Assembly (NCBI GenBank): GCA_030770425.1
Contig: JASJFT010000003.1
Coordinates: 372,001-436,000, forward strand
Source: Darksidea phi
Taxonomy: Eukaryota; Ascomycota; Dothideomycetes; Pleosporales; Lentitheciaceae
Length of the DNA stretch: 64,000 bases
Direction: 5' to 3'
Shown: positions 30,079 to 41,179 of the stretch, in pieces
Layout of the letters: each line of letters opens with the position of its first letter
Numbering within the stretch: the first letter of the stretch is position 1
The notes under the pieces: generated by a model
The model's input: only the letters and a program-made list of their open reading frames with translations
What the model was told of the DNA's origin: nothing
The model's database searches: none
Translations under genes and position numbers: made by a program

Positions 30079-31239
30079 ATGGATCTGTTGCCAGCAACGC
30101 AGAAAGCCCTAATTGCGACAATAGACGGGAAATGGAAATTCGATTCGGAGTCACCTGTACCATATCTGAAGGATGGCGAAGTATTGGTCAGAGTAGAGGC
30201 TGTGGCACTGAATCCATCCGACGCGAAACAACTCGATAATTGCCCAATTGATGGCGCTATATGTGGAAGCAACCTAGCGGGCACCGTGATGAGAATCAGA
30301 AAAGGTATGAAAAAGGACCTAAATGTCGGTGATCGGGTTTCGACACTTATTTTGGGATGTAACCCACGACGGCCGGACAACGGAGCATTCGCGCAATACG
30401 CTGCAGCAAGAGCGGAATTCTGTATCAATTTGCCAGACACTTTCTCATTCCTGGATGGCGCGACAATGAGCGTGGGATTGGTCACCTGCGGACTGGCTCT
30501 GAAATCTTTGGGCTTGGTTGATGAAATGGCGGAGATCAATGTGACCGTAGACAAGAGCAGCGCATACGTTCTCGTGTACGGTGTCTCAACAGCAACCGGA
30601 ACATTAGCGATCCAATTGCTTCGCTATCTTGGATACTCTCCTATCGCGGTGTGCTCTCCCCATAGCTTCGTCTTGGCTAAAAAGGCGGGCGCGGCGTGTT
30701 GTCTGGATTACAAGAAGCCCGGATGCAGCGATGAGATCCGCTCAATTAGTGACGGAAGGCTTGAATGGGCGCTGGACTGCATCGGCACCCCAACTTCGAC
30801 AACTTGCTGTTACAGCGCTATCGGAAGCATGGGAGGAAGATATACGGCTTTGAACCCAGTTCCTAACCGGCTGAGACTAAGAAAGAAGAAGGTACGACCA
30901 GATTGGATACTGGGATACACCATCTTTGGGAGCGACGTGAAGCTGAGCGAGGAGTATGCAAAGGAAGCATCGTGCGAAGATGCAGCATTCACGGCGGCAT
31001 GGATAGCGAGAATGGAAGCTCTGCTGTGGCATGGCCAGTTGCGGGCGCACCAGACAGTACCCCAACCTGATGGACTTCGCGGGATCGCGCGAGATAGAGA
31101 GCTGCTAAAGGCATCTCGGGCAAGAAGCTGGTGTACATTTTGCAAGACATGTCGGCAGCTAAAAGGGAATGAGATAGCAGTTCAGTTGCTTCAAGTGGTT
31201 GGAAGTGACGCGGTTAGATCTACAGCTATGAAAACTTGA
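30079..31239 (+). CDS. Trans-acting enoyl reductase (LovC-like), C-terminus frameshifted
   Basis: A medium-chain reductase of about 386 residues. Family landmarks in order: Val-Arg-Val-Glu-Ala-Val-Ala-Leu-Asn-Pro-Ser-Asp near 35, Gly-Ala-Phe-Ala-Gln-Tyr-Ala near 110, Val-Leu-Val-Tyr-Gly-Val-Ser-Thr-Ala-Thr-Gly (NADPH loop) near 175, Ala-Val-Cys-Ser-Pro-His-Ser-Phe near 205, Ala-Leu-Asp-Cys-Ile near 240. These enzymes reduce the enoyl intermediates of partner polyketide synthases whose own ER is inactive. The conserved end (Ser-Gly-Lys-Lys-Leu-Val-Tyr) lies in the +1 frame just after about 31110, so one base has been lost and the protein runs on with a non-homologous tail to 31239. Activity may be reduced or lost. 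The ATG at 30079 is preferred over a longer non-conserved start at 30022. Confidence 0.8.
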   Translation: MDLLPATQKALIATIDGKWKFDSESPVPYLKDGEVLVRVEAVALNPSDAKQLDNCPIDGAICGSNLAGTVMRIRKGMKKDLNVGDRVSTLILGCNPRRPDNGAFAQYAAARAEFCINLPDTFSFLDGATMSVGLVTCGLALKSLGLVDEMAEINVTVDKSSAYVLVYGVSTATGTLAIQLLRYLGYSPIAVCSPHSFVLAKKAGAACCLDYKKPGCSDEIRSISDGRLEWALDCIGTPTSTTCCYSAIGSMGGRYTALNPVPNRLRLRKKKVRPDWILGYTIFGSDVKLSEEYAKEASCEDAAFTAAWIARMEALLWHGQLRAHQTVPQPDGLRGIARDRELLKASRARSWCTFCKTCRQLKGNEIAVQLLQVVGSDAVRSTAMKT

Positions 31240-31613
31240 TTCACCGAAACGATCTCTTGCAGAACTTCAACGTCTATATGTACAGATTCAAATTTCGCCC
31301 GTCGTAAATCCAGAGACTATGCGAGCTTTCTACATATACAGGAGCAGCAAAAAAAGCCTACAATACAAGTCTATGGAAAGGGGGGTACAATTAGAAGAAA
31401 TTCTGCTGTTTAAAGCTTCCTTGTTCAGTTGTTGGGCTCTAGCGAAGACAGCAGTAGTACCAGAGATAGAAATGAATACAAAAAGTTTCTTTTCGAACTG
31501 TCGAACTTCAATGTGGTCTCAACACCCATCGTATAACTAGATGCGTTGTACTAAACTTATAGATTGCATATGTATGAAATCTCCATGAGCCATGACGGGT
31601 TGCTATGGCTACT
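31240..31613. other. 3' flanks of convergent genes
   Basis: A short spacer between the converging trans-ER and EthD-like genes. No gene or RNA is supported. Confidence 0.5.
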
Positions 31614-32174
31614 CTAGAAGTTGATGATTTCTGCCGACTCTGTGCGTTTGCTTGAATCGCCTGCCTTGATGCACTCCGCGAATGGCGGATACAAGCTCTC
31701 GCCATTCTCGACATTGACAATCTTCCCGTCCTCGACGTATACCTCCTCCCATCCCGCCGTCACCGTTGCCCTCGCTGGGTCAACCACCTCATCATCACCC
31801 GCAATGAGCGCCTGGAAGTCTGGGTCCATGACAATTGCCATCATGTTCTCCGTCGTACGAATGTAGACGCTGATCTGACAGTCGTGGTCATCGACCTTCC
31901 AGCCCGGTCTCACAGCCCAAGGGAGCTTCTCCTCTATGAGCCTACGGGTGGCGATTGGGGTGTGGTACTGGATGCTGATCAACTCTTGCTCTTTGCAGCG
32001 GCGGAAGAGCGATCTCACCTGAGTAACTCGGACGGCGCCATGTCGCGTCTGGACGAGGGCGGCCTTGGGGCCGTGGAACTTGCTACCGTGCTCGTGGAAC
32101 CGCTCTTCAGAGACGTCGGCCTTCTTGTAGCGCATTGATGTCAACTTGAAGACGATTTCCTTGTGGGGCGCCAT
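31614..32174 (-). CDS. EthD-domain protein
   Basis: Two exons, complement(32019..32174) and complement(31968 excluded; 31614..31967), are separated by a 51-nt intron (GTGAGA...CCAG) that is open in frame. Splicing restores the family segment Arg-Val-Thr-Gln-Tyr-His-Thr-Pro. The product is 169 residues. EthD-like ferredoxin-fold proteins are short, dimeric and common in polyketide clusters, where relatives act as decarboxylases, cyclases or dehydratases on aromatic or polyketide intermediates. Visible landmarks are Phe-His-Glu-His-Gly-Ser near 27, Pro-Gly-Trp-Lys-Val-Asp-Asp near 80 and Asp-Pro-Asp-Phe-Gln-Ala-Leu near 105. It has no disabling change, unlike its neighbours. Cytosolic. Confidence 0.78.
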   Translation of the reverse strand: MAPHKEIVFKLTSMRYKKADVSEERFHEHGSKFHGPKAALVQTRHGAVRVTQVRSLFRRCKEQELISIQYHTPIATRRLIEEKLPWAVRPGWKVDDHDCQISVYIRTTENMMAIVMDPDFQALIAGDDEVVDPARATVTAGWEEVYVEDGKIVNVENGESLYPPFAECIKAGDSSKRTESAEIINF

Positions 32175-32799
32175 GGTATGATGAAGTTCTAGACGCGGTC
32201 AAGGTAGGCTGAGTGAACTTTGGATCTGTGGATTGGGCAAGCTTGAGGATGCCCAGCATCCGTGCCGCGTTCTATATCTTCTAAGCAACTACGCCGCTCA
32301 CGCCACAAGTCCGGCGCTTTCGGGTACTATGGCCGACGAATACTCCGGGCATTGTTCGAAAACCCCGCTGTGATGTACTCTGGCAGGATGAGAATGCGAC
32401 TGCATATACGATGAATCCCAATGAGCTAGTTGTCGGGTGCCGGAACGGTCGAGCTCTGCAGCGCCGATATTTTGCAAAATATTTTAACAACGTGTTACGC
32501 GCTCTGGGGGTATTCGCTTTCCATGCTCTCCTCAATATCTGCTACATTCTCTATCAGGGTTCTACGCTGATATAATCTCCGGTCTGAGATGCATGTCGTA
32601 GAAAGAAAATATGCGGTGGTTTGCCAATTCAAAAGCCCCTATATTAGCCCGTAGAGCTCCTTGTTCAACACCTTTCGCGATCCATATCTCTTTCTTCGCC
32701 GCATCCATATGGCCAAGCGCTCCGTACATCTTCTCGATGTTGCTGTACAAGTCAAAGTATAACGATGTTGCAGCCCTAGACACTAGAGCGGGGCGTTGA
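32175..32799 (-). other. Spacer with unassigned coding-like fragment
   Basis: A minus-strand run from about 32820 to 32562 reads as plausible protein (Leu-Tyr-Phe-Asp-Leu-Tyr-Ser-Asn...Phe-Tyr-Asp-Met-His-Leu-Arg-Pro-Glu) and ends in a stop, like the C-terminal end of a lost cluster gene. I do not recognise the family. The remainder shows nothing. Confidence 0.35.
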
Positions 32800-34000
32800 A
32801 CCTTGTCCAGATATTCTTTCAATTTCGAGTTCCTGCGAGTGCTCAGCACTGCTCCGTATGGGGGGTGCGAGATCGGCGAGGCTCTGTTGCAGCGTCACAA
32901 ATGAGGGACGGTGACGCAGAGTCTTGGAGCAAAGCATGGGGTCATGCAAGATCGAACGCCGAAGAGCTGGCGGAGAGTGCGCAGCAGGCCCGTGACATTC
33001 GTGGCGCTCGCGCTGGATTCCTGAGAGCTGCGAACTATGCTCGGGCGAGCCAGTACATGCCCAACATCTCCAAGCCTGAGCATGATCCACTAGTAGTACC
33101 CAGGCTGGAAAAGGCCGGGTGCTTTTCAACAAAGGTGTCGTGTTGTTGCAAGGAGCGTCCGCGCATTGTTCACAGTTCCATTCGAAGTAGGGGTGGACCT
33201 CCTCGCGTATCTGTGTATACCTCTCAAGGGATGTGCACTTCATTCACCCGTGGTGAACCTGACAGGAGGCGATGTAAACCAAGAGAAGCTGTTTTTGGGC
33301 TGCGCATATGCCGGGTTAGCCCGCCGATATGCCGTTCGCATTTTCGATGGTCCAGGCCAAGGCATCCTACTCAAGCGCAACAGGCTTCCAATGGTGACAC
33401 CGTATGAGAAAGCCACTTCTATTGTCTTGGACCATGTCGAGAAGTTGGAGGCGGAATCTAAGCGTGGCATCGACCTTAGCCGTGTGGTAGTGGTCGGTCG
33501 GTCTCTAGGTGCTTACTTTGCCCTTCGATCTACTCCCGACCTTCGCATCAAAGCCTGCATATCAACTGGCCCACCGTACGGCAGGTGGGATGTAGTCGCA
33601 TCGAGAATTCCGCCGTAGTTCCTTGGAAGCTGGGGAAAGGGGTATCTGTCAGACGGCATGTTCGATACGTTAATTGGAATCCTCACAGCACTCGACTTCT
33701 AGATGAAGTGGGAGGCTGAGCATTTGCGTGCTGTATCGGGCACGGAGAGCGCAGCTCGCGATTTCAGAACGTTAAAGAATTTCAACCTAGCTCTTGCAAA
33801 TGGGAAGAATTCAGATTTGAAAAATCGATGCATATCTTTTGCACTTGTGCTGGGGCTAAGCAGGCATTATCTGGATTCTTTGGCTGTTTCATGGATTCGC
33901 CGAAAGGCTCCATCAACCGTATGCGCAGGGGTTTCAAGAGCAGATGATACCTGCAAATATTCGGTCGAACCCCCGCTCGGCGTTTTCGCAATATGTCACA
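32800..34000 (+). pseudogene. Broken alpha/beta hydrolase (FrsA/DUF1100-like) of the PKS cluster
   Basis: Segments of one hydrolase appear in successive frames. First comes an N-terminal Phe-Asn-Phe-Glu-Phe...Gly-Gly-Cys-Glu-Ile-Gly-Glu-Ala (about 32810-32890). Then a helical cap segment, Asp-Ala-Glu-Ser-Trp...Arg-Ala-Ala-Asn-Tyr-Ala-Arg-Ala-Ser-Gln-Tyr (about 32900-33060). Then the core, 33166..33618, with Leu-Thr-Gly-Gly-Asp-Val, Phe-Asp-Gly-Pro-Gly-Gln-Gly and the nucleophile elbow Gly-Arg-Ser-Leu-Gly-Ala. A stop and further degenerate sequence follow. At least two frame changes and an in-frame stop prevent a full-length product of the usual about 400 residues. Such hydrolases release or process polyketide chains in fungal clusters, so it was probably part of the same pathway. 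Confidence 0.72.
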
Positions 34001-34264
34001 CGTTTCACGACAAACTAATGTCCGCGTCTTCGTCCGCTTACTTCAAATGACAGCTGTGCCTCGCTTGCATATTGCGGCACAGTCGCGTCAAGGCGGTAGG
34101 CAGACATTGCTTCTTCGCACTTTTCACTGGAATGTTCTTCACCCCCGCAACGCCTGAAACAGGTACAAATCAGAAAACAAAAATTAAAAAAGCACGACGA
34201 TCGTCCTCGGTTCTTCCTCACACTGTCTTCCCCACTCTGCACTCAACATCCGATGGTCTAAGAA

Positions 34265-35959
34265 ATGCCGACAACAGCTCATGAGACTGCCCGCACCACT
34301 ATCCTACGAGAAGCCTCCGACGTTGAACATGCCATTGAGCCAAACGAACACGAGAGTTATGGCTGGCGATTCTGGCTGATCATAACAAGTCTTTGCGCGA
34401 CGTCGCTGCTCACCGCGGTCGAAGGGACTGTCACCGCTACTGCATTACCAACTATCGCACGCAATCTTAACTCTAGAGAATTGTATGTGTGGTTCGTGAA
34501 TGCTATCTTCCTTTCCAGGTAAGTTGTTCTTTATCGCTACATGTCGCGCAGCTTGATAATAAGACCAAACAGTGCCGTCGTACAACCTCTCTTTGGGCAA
34601 CTAGCGGATGTGTTTGGCCGACGGTACCCCGTTATATTCTCCGTCGCCATCTTCACACTCGGTAGCGGCATTGCGGGTGGCTCCAATTCAGCGGGTATGC
34701 TGATAGGTGGTCGGACTTTGCAAGGTATCGGTCTGGGCGGCGTGAACATGCTCATCGACATCATTGTTTGCGACCTCGTTCCGCAAAGGAAGCGCGGCGC
34801 CATATTAGGCATCATTTTCGCCGTATTCGCTGCTGGATCATCGCTGGGGCCATTCATTGGTGGAGCACTGGTAGACAAGTCGTCGTGGCGATGGGTCTTC
34901 TACCTCGGCTTGCCTGTCTCGGGAGTGGCGCTCCTATTGCTCGTGCTTTTCTTACAGGTCAATTATCAAAAAGAAACAACGATAACGACAAAGCTGAAAC
35001 GTCTCGATTATATCGGTAACTCCATCTTGATTCTGTCAATGGTATCAATTCTGATCGCTTTAACCTACGGCGGGACCATTCGAGCTTGGAATTCCTGGCG
35101 GACACTCGTGCCTCTCATCTTAGGGCTCTTCGGCATGGCTGTCTTTCTCATCTACGAAGCGACAGGATGGCAAAAGGAACCGGTCATGCCTCCACGCCTC
35201 TTCAAGAACCGCACATCATTGTTTGCGTTCATCCTCGTGTTCCTCCATGGGATGCTACTCTACTGGATCACCTACTTCCTCCCAGTCTACTTCCAAAGTG
35301 TACTGTTAAGCAGTCCTACCCGTTCAGGTGTACAGTTCCTTCCAACTATTATAATCGTCATCCCGTTCGCCATCCTTGCTGGAGGTCTAATCACGAAGAA
35401 TGGACGATATAAACCCATCTGCATTATTGGCTTCGCTTTGCAAAGCCTTGGTGTCGGTCTCTTCACTACGCTCGATTCAACATCTTCAACCGCAGAATGG
35501 GCAGTTTTCCAAATCATCGCGGCTGCAGGCGTCGGGCTTGTAACGACTTCCATCCTGCCAGCTGTCCAAGTCGAGCTCCCTGAGAGCGATGTCGCATCCT
35601 CAACAGCTACGTGGAGCTTCCTCCGTAGTGTGGGCAACATTTGGGGTGTATCGATCCCCGCTGCCATCTTCAACAACCGCTTCGAGCAACTTGCCGTTCA
35701 GATTAGCGATATAACCGTTCGCAACTCATTCCATCACGGCGTCGCGTACGAGAAGGCTTCTGCAACGTTCATCAACAGCTTTAGCGAACCTGTGAGGAGC
35801 GAGATCATTCGAACCTATCAAGGGGCACTGCAGAGGGTGTGGCAAGTCGCCATTGTGTTTGGATTGCTAGGGTTCTTGGCCGCGTGGCCTTTGCGAGAGG
35901 TCAAGCTGAGGAAGACTCTTGAGACCGATTTTGGGATGCAGAAGAAGGGGGAGAAATGA
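34265..35959 (+). CDS. Major facilitator superfamily drug/metabolite efflux transporter (DHA type)
   Basis: Two exons, 34265..34518 and 34573..35959 (54-nt intron, GTAAGT...AACAG), encode 546 residues. A hydrophilic N-terminus precedes the first helix (Trp-Leu-Ile-Ile-Thr-Ser-Leu-Cys). After it come Thr-Ala-Leu-Pro-Thr-Ile, the loop Gly-Gln-Leu-Ala-Asp-Val-Phe-Gly-Arg-Arg (motif A), Gly-Arg-Thr-Leu-Gln-Gly-Ile-Gly-Leu-Gly-Gly and Gly-Pro-Phe-Ile-Gly-Gly-Ala (motif C region). I count about 13-14 hydrophobic segments, consistent with the 14-helix fungal efflux group. Proteins of this kind use the proton gradient to export metabolites from the plasma membrane. Its place between the PKS relics and the regulator suggests it once exported the cluster product. 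The frame is fully intact. Confidence 0.88.
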
Positions 35960-36132
35960 GTGCTAGACTAGGCGGTTCTGAATGAACGGTGTTAGTCCCA
36001 CTAGCATATTTGTATGCATGGCATACAGTGGAGCTTGGGATATAGTAGAGGCTTCATCGTATACCGTAGGGGTATGCATAAGTATGAAGCGAACATCTGT
36101 TCCGATCATGCCCGTCTTCCTCCAAACGTCTC

Positions 36133-37430
36133 CTACCCCACCGCATTAGACAGGATCACTTCTAACCGCTCCTGCAGCTCAGTGTCTTTAATTCGCTTCA
36201 TCACAGCTTCCTTCTTCCTTCTTACTTCCCTCATCTTACCCATAACAAGCTCAATCGTCGTCTCACTGACATGCGGCAAGACATCAGCATTGGCCATTCG
36301 ATCTCTGCCTACTATGCTCGTCGCAATGGTTTTCAGCCCTTCAATGAGCTCTTGAAGTATGGTAGCCGATACTCCAAGAACCAGTCGGATTTGTGCGACA
36401 TCGCATGTTGGTGTAATAAACATGCCGATGCTCACCGGTGGTAAGAGCCGGAGAATGCTTGAGCGTAGGTTGGTGGAGGCGAGAGAAGAAGGATTTAAGA
36501 TGTCTAGCCAGAGGGTGAAGATTCTGTCGTAACGAGTGAGGAGCTTGAGAAAGCAAGATAGGATGAGGACGACATCGGCATCGTCGATTTGGATGGTCCA
36601 TTCCTCTTGGGTACTGCGACGAGACTCTCCGAAGAGTGGGAGGGCTTGCATCAACGCCCTTGAGGTGTTGAAGGTGTGGGCGTACAAGTCTGGATAGCTG
36701 CCAGAGATATCCCTCGGAGAAGGGCAGTGGGAATTTGAAGGAGGCAGACGCAGGTTGTCTAGCTCGATTTTCTGGAAAATGGGAGGGACGATGTCCGCAA
36801 TTCTGCTGGTATGAGCAACACCATGACTGTTTTCGGTAGCGACTATGTTGTTGGGCGCTTCAACCGCTACAGGGTCTGTGTTGTCAACCCCACCTGCTAG
36901 TACAGATGCACTTCCCGCTAGTGACGAGCTTCCTAACAGGGAAGTGCTTGAGGAGGTAATGGAGGCGCTTCTTTCTCTAAATGCATGGTCTCTTGACCAA
37001 AGCGTTTCGATTCCAGTAGTTTGAAATGGTAGAGCTGCATGCTGCGTCGGCGCCGGTAGGTTTAGGAAAAAGTCGAACCCATCCCTAGTCCAGTCTTCTA
37101 ACAGATCGAGGCCTTGGGTCGTGTCACCTTTACATCATTAGGGCCGCAACAATAGATAAACGCTGCATTCTTACTGGGTGCTAACGAAGACTCAGCGGCA
37201 TTTGATTGGCTTATCCGTAAATGCGGCCGTTGGCTAGACTGCCGTGCTCGGTTCGATATGTCGTAGGGACGCCTAGGGCTAAAGACGCAGGGTAGGCTCG
37301 CTTGGTCGCATCTGGTGCAGCCTATCACAGTGCGTTCACATTTAAGTTTCTTTGAATGGCACCGATCGCATGCGGCTCGTACTTTGGCAAGAGAGTGCCT
37401 CTTGCGGTGCGAAGTGTGACTTGCGGACAT
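36133..37430 (-). CDS. Zn2Cys6 transcription factor (cluster regulator, AflR-like layout)
   Basis: Two exons, complement(37175..37430) and complement(36133..37127), with a 46-nt intron (GTAAGA...AAAG), encode 416 residues. The binuclear cluster is complete near residues 20-48: Cys-x2-Cys-x6-Cys-x6-Cys-x2-Cys-x6-Cys, with the basic Lys-Lys-Leu-Lys between the second and third Cys. A Ser/Pro-rich linker follows. The C-terminal half is helical ([17 protein letters not shown]), like the C-terminal domain of sterigmatocystin/aflatoxin-type regulators. It probably binds CGG-type sites in the neighbouring cluster promoters. It is transcribed towards the MFS gene, and both are intact. Confidence 0.85.
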
Positions 37431-38613
37431 GGGTTCAAGGATGAGGTGAGCAGCACTCTAAGTCGGAAAGCGATGGGATATATTCCAAGAATCACTTTGA
37501 CATAAAGCGAAAAGTCTTCCAGTTATGCATCTTCGACATGCGTCAACTCCGCCGTATTACGCCTCGCCAGCCACTAGAGCATTCGTTCCTATTTGAGAAG
37601 GCGGCTAAGATTCCAATATGCAAGCCGCCCTATCTAGATGCCTCCAAGAAGAGTGATCGCGGCCGCCTGGATATATGTGGGGATCCCGGGAATATTACAG
37701 CTTCAAGGCTTACGAACTCTCAACTCCAGGTAGTGGAGGAGGCGACCGCTAGAGTACGGTGCTGACCGAAGCGGCTCGGAAAAGTGGCTGCTTGAACGAC
37801 TGAATTCACGTTGTTCGTAAAATTGTTATCGCACAATAATTATCTGCAGCTTATGACCTTCCTGCAGTATCTTCTAAATCTAGCACTAGAGTGCCGTACG
37901 CTTGCAGCTGTTGTGCCACGTAAGACTTAATCCCGCCAATGTCGGACAAAATGCTAGCAGAGCCTTACTCGTTCAATTAATGCGTGACTTGGCCTTTGGA
38001 AGCCAGATGCCGCTGGCGGACCATTTTCGAGACGTAGCCATACAAGGAGACGCGTTCGCCGTCCCCAGAGCCATCTTAAGTTGGGTACTTGGTGTGGCGT
38101 TCGCTCGCGCAATTGGTTCGCTAGCCTCGATGGCTTCGGCATTTTCATGCAACGTCGGCGTATTCAGCTATCCAGCCTATGCCTCAGTTATAGGAGCCAA
38201 CGGCAGCAATTTGCCTAACATTATATGATAATGGGGTGTCGCATAACTCACTAAGGCCGCATGCCTCAGACTTTCAGACACCGCACTTGAACTCACATGT
38301 CTAGTTAAGCAAGAGTTAGCTCGCTACCCTTGTGGCCGCATGACGGCGCCTCTTAAGCCTCTCCCGCTTTTCGTCCTTCGACACAATGCTTTCTTCACTG
38401 CTTTGGGTACGGTGAGATGTCGGGCAGCTTCCAGACCGGAATGATGACGGGTCGGCCGAGTTGGTCGTGATCAGTGTCATCTGTATTGTCGCCATCTGCG
38501 CAAAGTACGGCAACAAATCCGTGAAAGGCGTGGGATGCGTGGTTTACCATCATCGCATCTGCAACGCCAAAGCATGTGGAACGGCACGATACGAAGCTGA
38601 CTTTAAGCGATAG
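37431..38613. other. Intergenic with possible unassigned 5' exon
   Basis: Most of the stretch shows no gene. Around 38430-38560 on the plus strand a hydrophobic run (Leu-Val-Val-Ile-Ser-Val-Ile-Cys-Ile-Val-Ala-Ile-Cys) could be the missing first helix of the rhodopsin-domain gene that follows. I could not connect it with a phase-consistent intron. Confidence 0.35.
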
Positions 38614-39672
38614 ATGCTCGCTATAGCAGTAGCCTCATGTATCCTGCAGTCAGTCAAACTCGGACTTGGATACCGCACTGTAAGTCCGCTTTGTCAAGTA
38701 TACATAACGATCGCTTACTAGAATAGGTTCGGATAGTACTAGAGGACCCCACGCCGCCCAAGAAGCTTGCCAATATCCCCATGGTAGGTGCATATAATGA
38801 TATGTTCTTTAACAGTTGATTAATGGTTTCATTAGTATGCCTACATTCAAACGATCTTACATGCCGCGGCAATCCTATTCATTAAGCTAGCCATCCCTAC
38901 GCTCTATGCCCGTGTTTTCGGCCTACGCCACCACGACCGGTTCTTCACTCATGGCCTCTACGCATGTATGGTCTTCACCGTGCTGCTGGGGGTGGGAGCA
39001 ATCATCGAGTTCATCGCGCAATGCGTTCCTCCACCCGTGTTCTGGAACCGCATCTACTTGCTCTTCCCGAGTGGTACTCCACCTGATGGCCCGACAGAGG
39101 GATACTGCATGGACCAGTTGACTCATGTGGTTGTTCCAGTAGCCCTAGACTTGGTCAACGAAGTTGCCATCATGGTCCTTCCGGCGAAAATTCTATGGAA
39201 CCTGCGCCTGCCATTGAGAAAGAAGCTTGGTTTGGCAGTCACCTTCGGCCTCGGCATTTTCGTATGCATCACGAATATTGTCCGCATCACCATCTACGCG
39301 AAGTTAGTCAACGGCGGCGACATCGCATGGGATGACATCAACGCCTTCATTTGGACCATTGTGCAGCTTTCTGTTGGCATCATCTGTGCATGCATTCCGC
39401 CAAGTGCTCCGCTACTAAAGATATGGTCAAAGAAGGTTGGGACCGGACACAGATCGTCGATCATATTGTCGGACCGCTCAGATCGATCAAATAACCAAGG
39501 TAGTCCCTGGCCGAAGAGCCAAGATAAAATCTCTTATCGTCAGACCTTTGGAGTCTCGTATGGTGACAGGAAAGGAAAGACAGAGAGCGTGCGAGATCTT
39601 AATGGAAGCAATGTGGATCTGGAGTTGGTGTCGCGAACGAGTCCCTCCTTGGAACGTGCGCATATAGTTTAG
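38614..39672 (+). CDS. Fungal rhodopsin-domain integral membrane protein
   Basis: Three exons, 38614..38679, 38727..38783 and 38836..39672, join in phase 0 (introns 47 and 52 nt; donors GTAAGT, GTAGGT) to 319 residues. The sequence runs Leu-Gly-Leu-Gly-Tyr-Arg-Thr, then helix Ala-Ala-Ile-Leu-Phe-Ile-Lys-Leu-Ala-Ile-Pro-Thr-Leu-Tyr-Ala-Arg-Val-Phe, then five further helices with the conserved Cys-x-Asp-Gln and Pro-Ala-Lys-Ile-Leu-Trp-Asn-Leu between them, and a charged Ser/Arg/Asp-rich tail. This is the ascomycete rhodopsin-domain family (PF20684-like), not a retinal opsin. The family normally has seven helices. Only about six are present here, so the first exon may lie upstream or be lost. 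Function unknown; membrane sensing is a guess. Confidence 0.75.
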
Positions 39673-41179
39673 GTTTCTCGTATACTTCTTCATCTTGTTG
39701 GTCAAAGAATCGTAACGATGAAAAACTTGTTTACTTTCCCTAAGTGCGACTTAGTATAGACAACTCACTCATTTGGCCACCATCCTCCCTGCATCCTGCT
39801 TAGTGACGAATTAGAAGTGTTAAAGCTGATATCTTCTTTCATATTAGTCTACCGATCATGAAGTGCGCGGTATTGGTGAATGCAAGCCGGTAGTCCGGCT
39901 CGCCGCTGGCCAAGCGGAAGAACTTTGGGATCTTGGGCTCCTCTCAATTGCAAGCCTTAATATTTGCCATCAACGCTTACTGTTACATATATACTTTAGT
40001 ATCTTTTCCTCTAGTATTTCTGGGTCATTGTATTCATTTATTTCAGGTTTAGAAGACCAAGCAAGGTAACACCTGGAGGTCTTTAGACACGGTATAAAAT
40101 GACGTTATAATATATAGGTTTAAGGATATGCTTTATACCCTATAGAAGCTTTTCTAGATTTTTTCTAAGTCATGTCTGATAAAAGCTCCTGTAGAAAATT
40201 AGGGTTGGAAAGTAATAGGGCGATTGATCAACAGTACGCGGAAGACTTTCGAGATCTCCCGGCGGGCGCTTCGTAGGTAGGTGGACAAATCAATACCGCT
40301 ATAGAGGGTAAAGAATAGAAGGTAGAGATATAGGATAGACTAATAAAAATTTACGGAGTCTTGGTAAGCGGGCCAACCTTAGCCCTGCAGCCTTTATGAT
40401 TTAGCTTAGCCATGCCTCCGGTCAACCGACTGAACTCTCTACGGATACCTACAGAATCGCCACCTCACTAGGGCCTAGCCGGAGCGAGTCGTCTATCCTC
40501 CCTACTAGCGGTGGCGATATCAAGTACCGGATCACTTAGGTTACGGTCAGTTATTATTCATAAGCGTGCTGTCGCAGCTCGACTCTTCCGTATTTGCACT
40601 ACCTTCGCGGATATTACATTTTAACCCCTGCTAATGCGCTAACCATGTACGGTTAAGCGAATATTATTCCCCTGTACAACCAGTGGTGTTAAGAGTTTCG
40701 CGCACTCTAGAGGGAGAAGCCGATTTCGTCAAGGACTGTCTGTATTCAACACGCCTAGGTATTTTGATTTGCCACCGTAGTCGTTAGCGTCAAGGACGCA
40801 GAGTGTTGTGAACGGAAGCTAGGCACCCACCGGCCCGCGGGGTGGACCCCGCTAGCGCTAGACCCTGTCCACTCACCTCCATCAGCTCTCGGCCCAAAAC
40901 GTAGAGATCAGCGCGTAGAGGACTGCGGCGGGCTGAAGGTTGCAACTGCTTTAGTCTTTGATTGGACAAGACAGGGGCCGGCAGTGACCCCTTACCCTCG
41001 AGACCACCATTATAGGCTCAGCCGCATTCTCGGCGTCGTACTTCGCCATGGCGTGGTGGGTTGCGTGCACCTCATATGGGGAGCCTGATCTCCCACGAGG
41101 GAGCCAACACTGCTCCCAAACACTCCTAAACTACAAATCGCTTGTCAGTGAACTGTCTACCTACCTAGCGATGCCCACC
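39673..41179. other. AT-rich, gene-poor block
   Basis: About 1.5 kb with many stops in all frames and abundant TA steps (strongest at 39950-40350), consistent with old, mutated repeats. No domain or terminal repeat could be assigned. The last about 250 bp form the promoter of the next gene. Confidence 0.4.
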
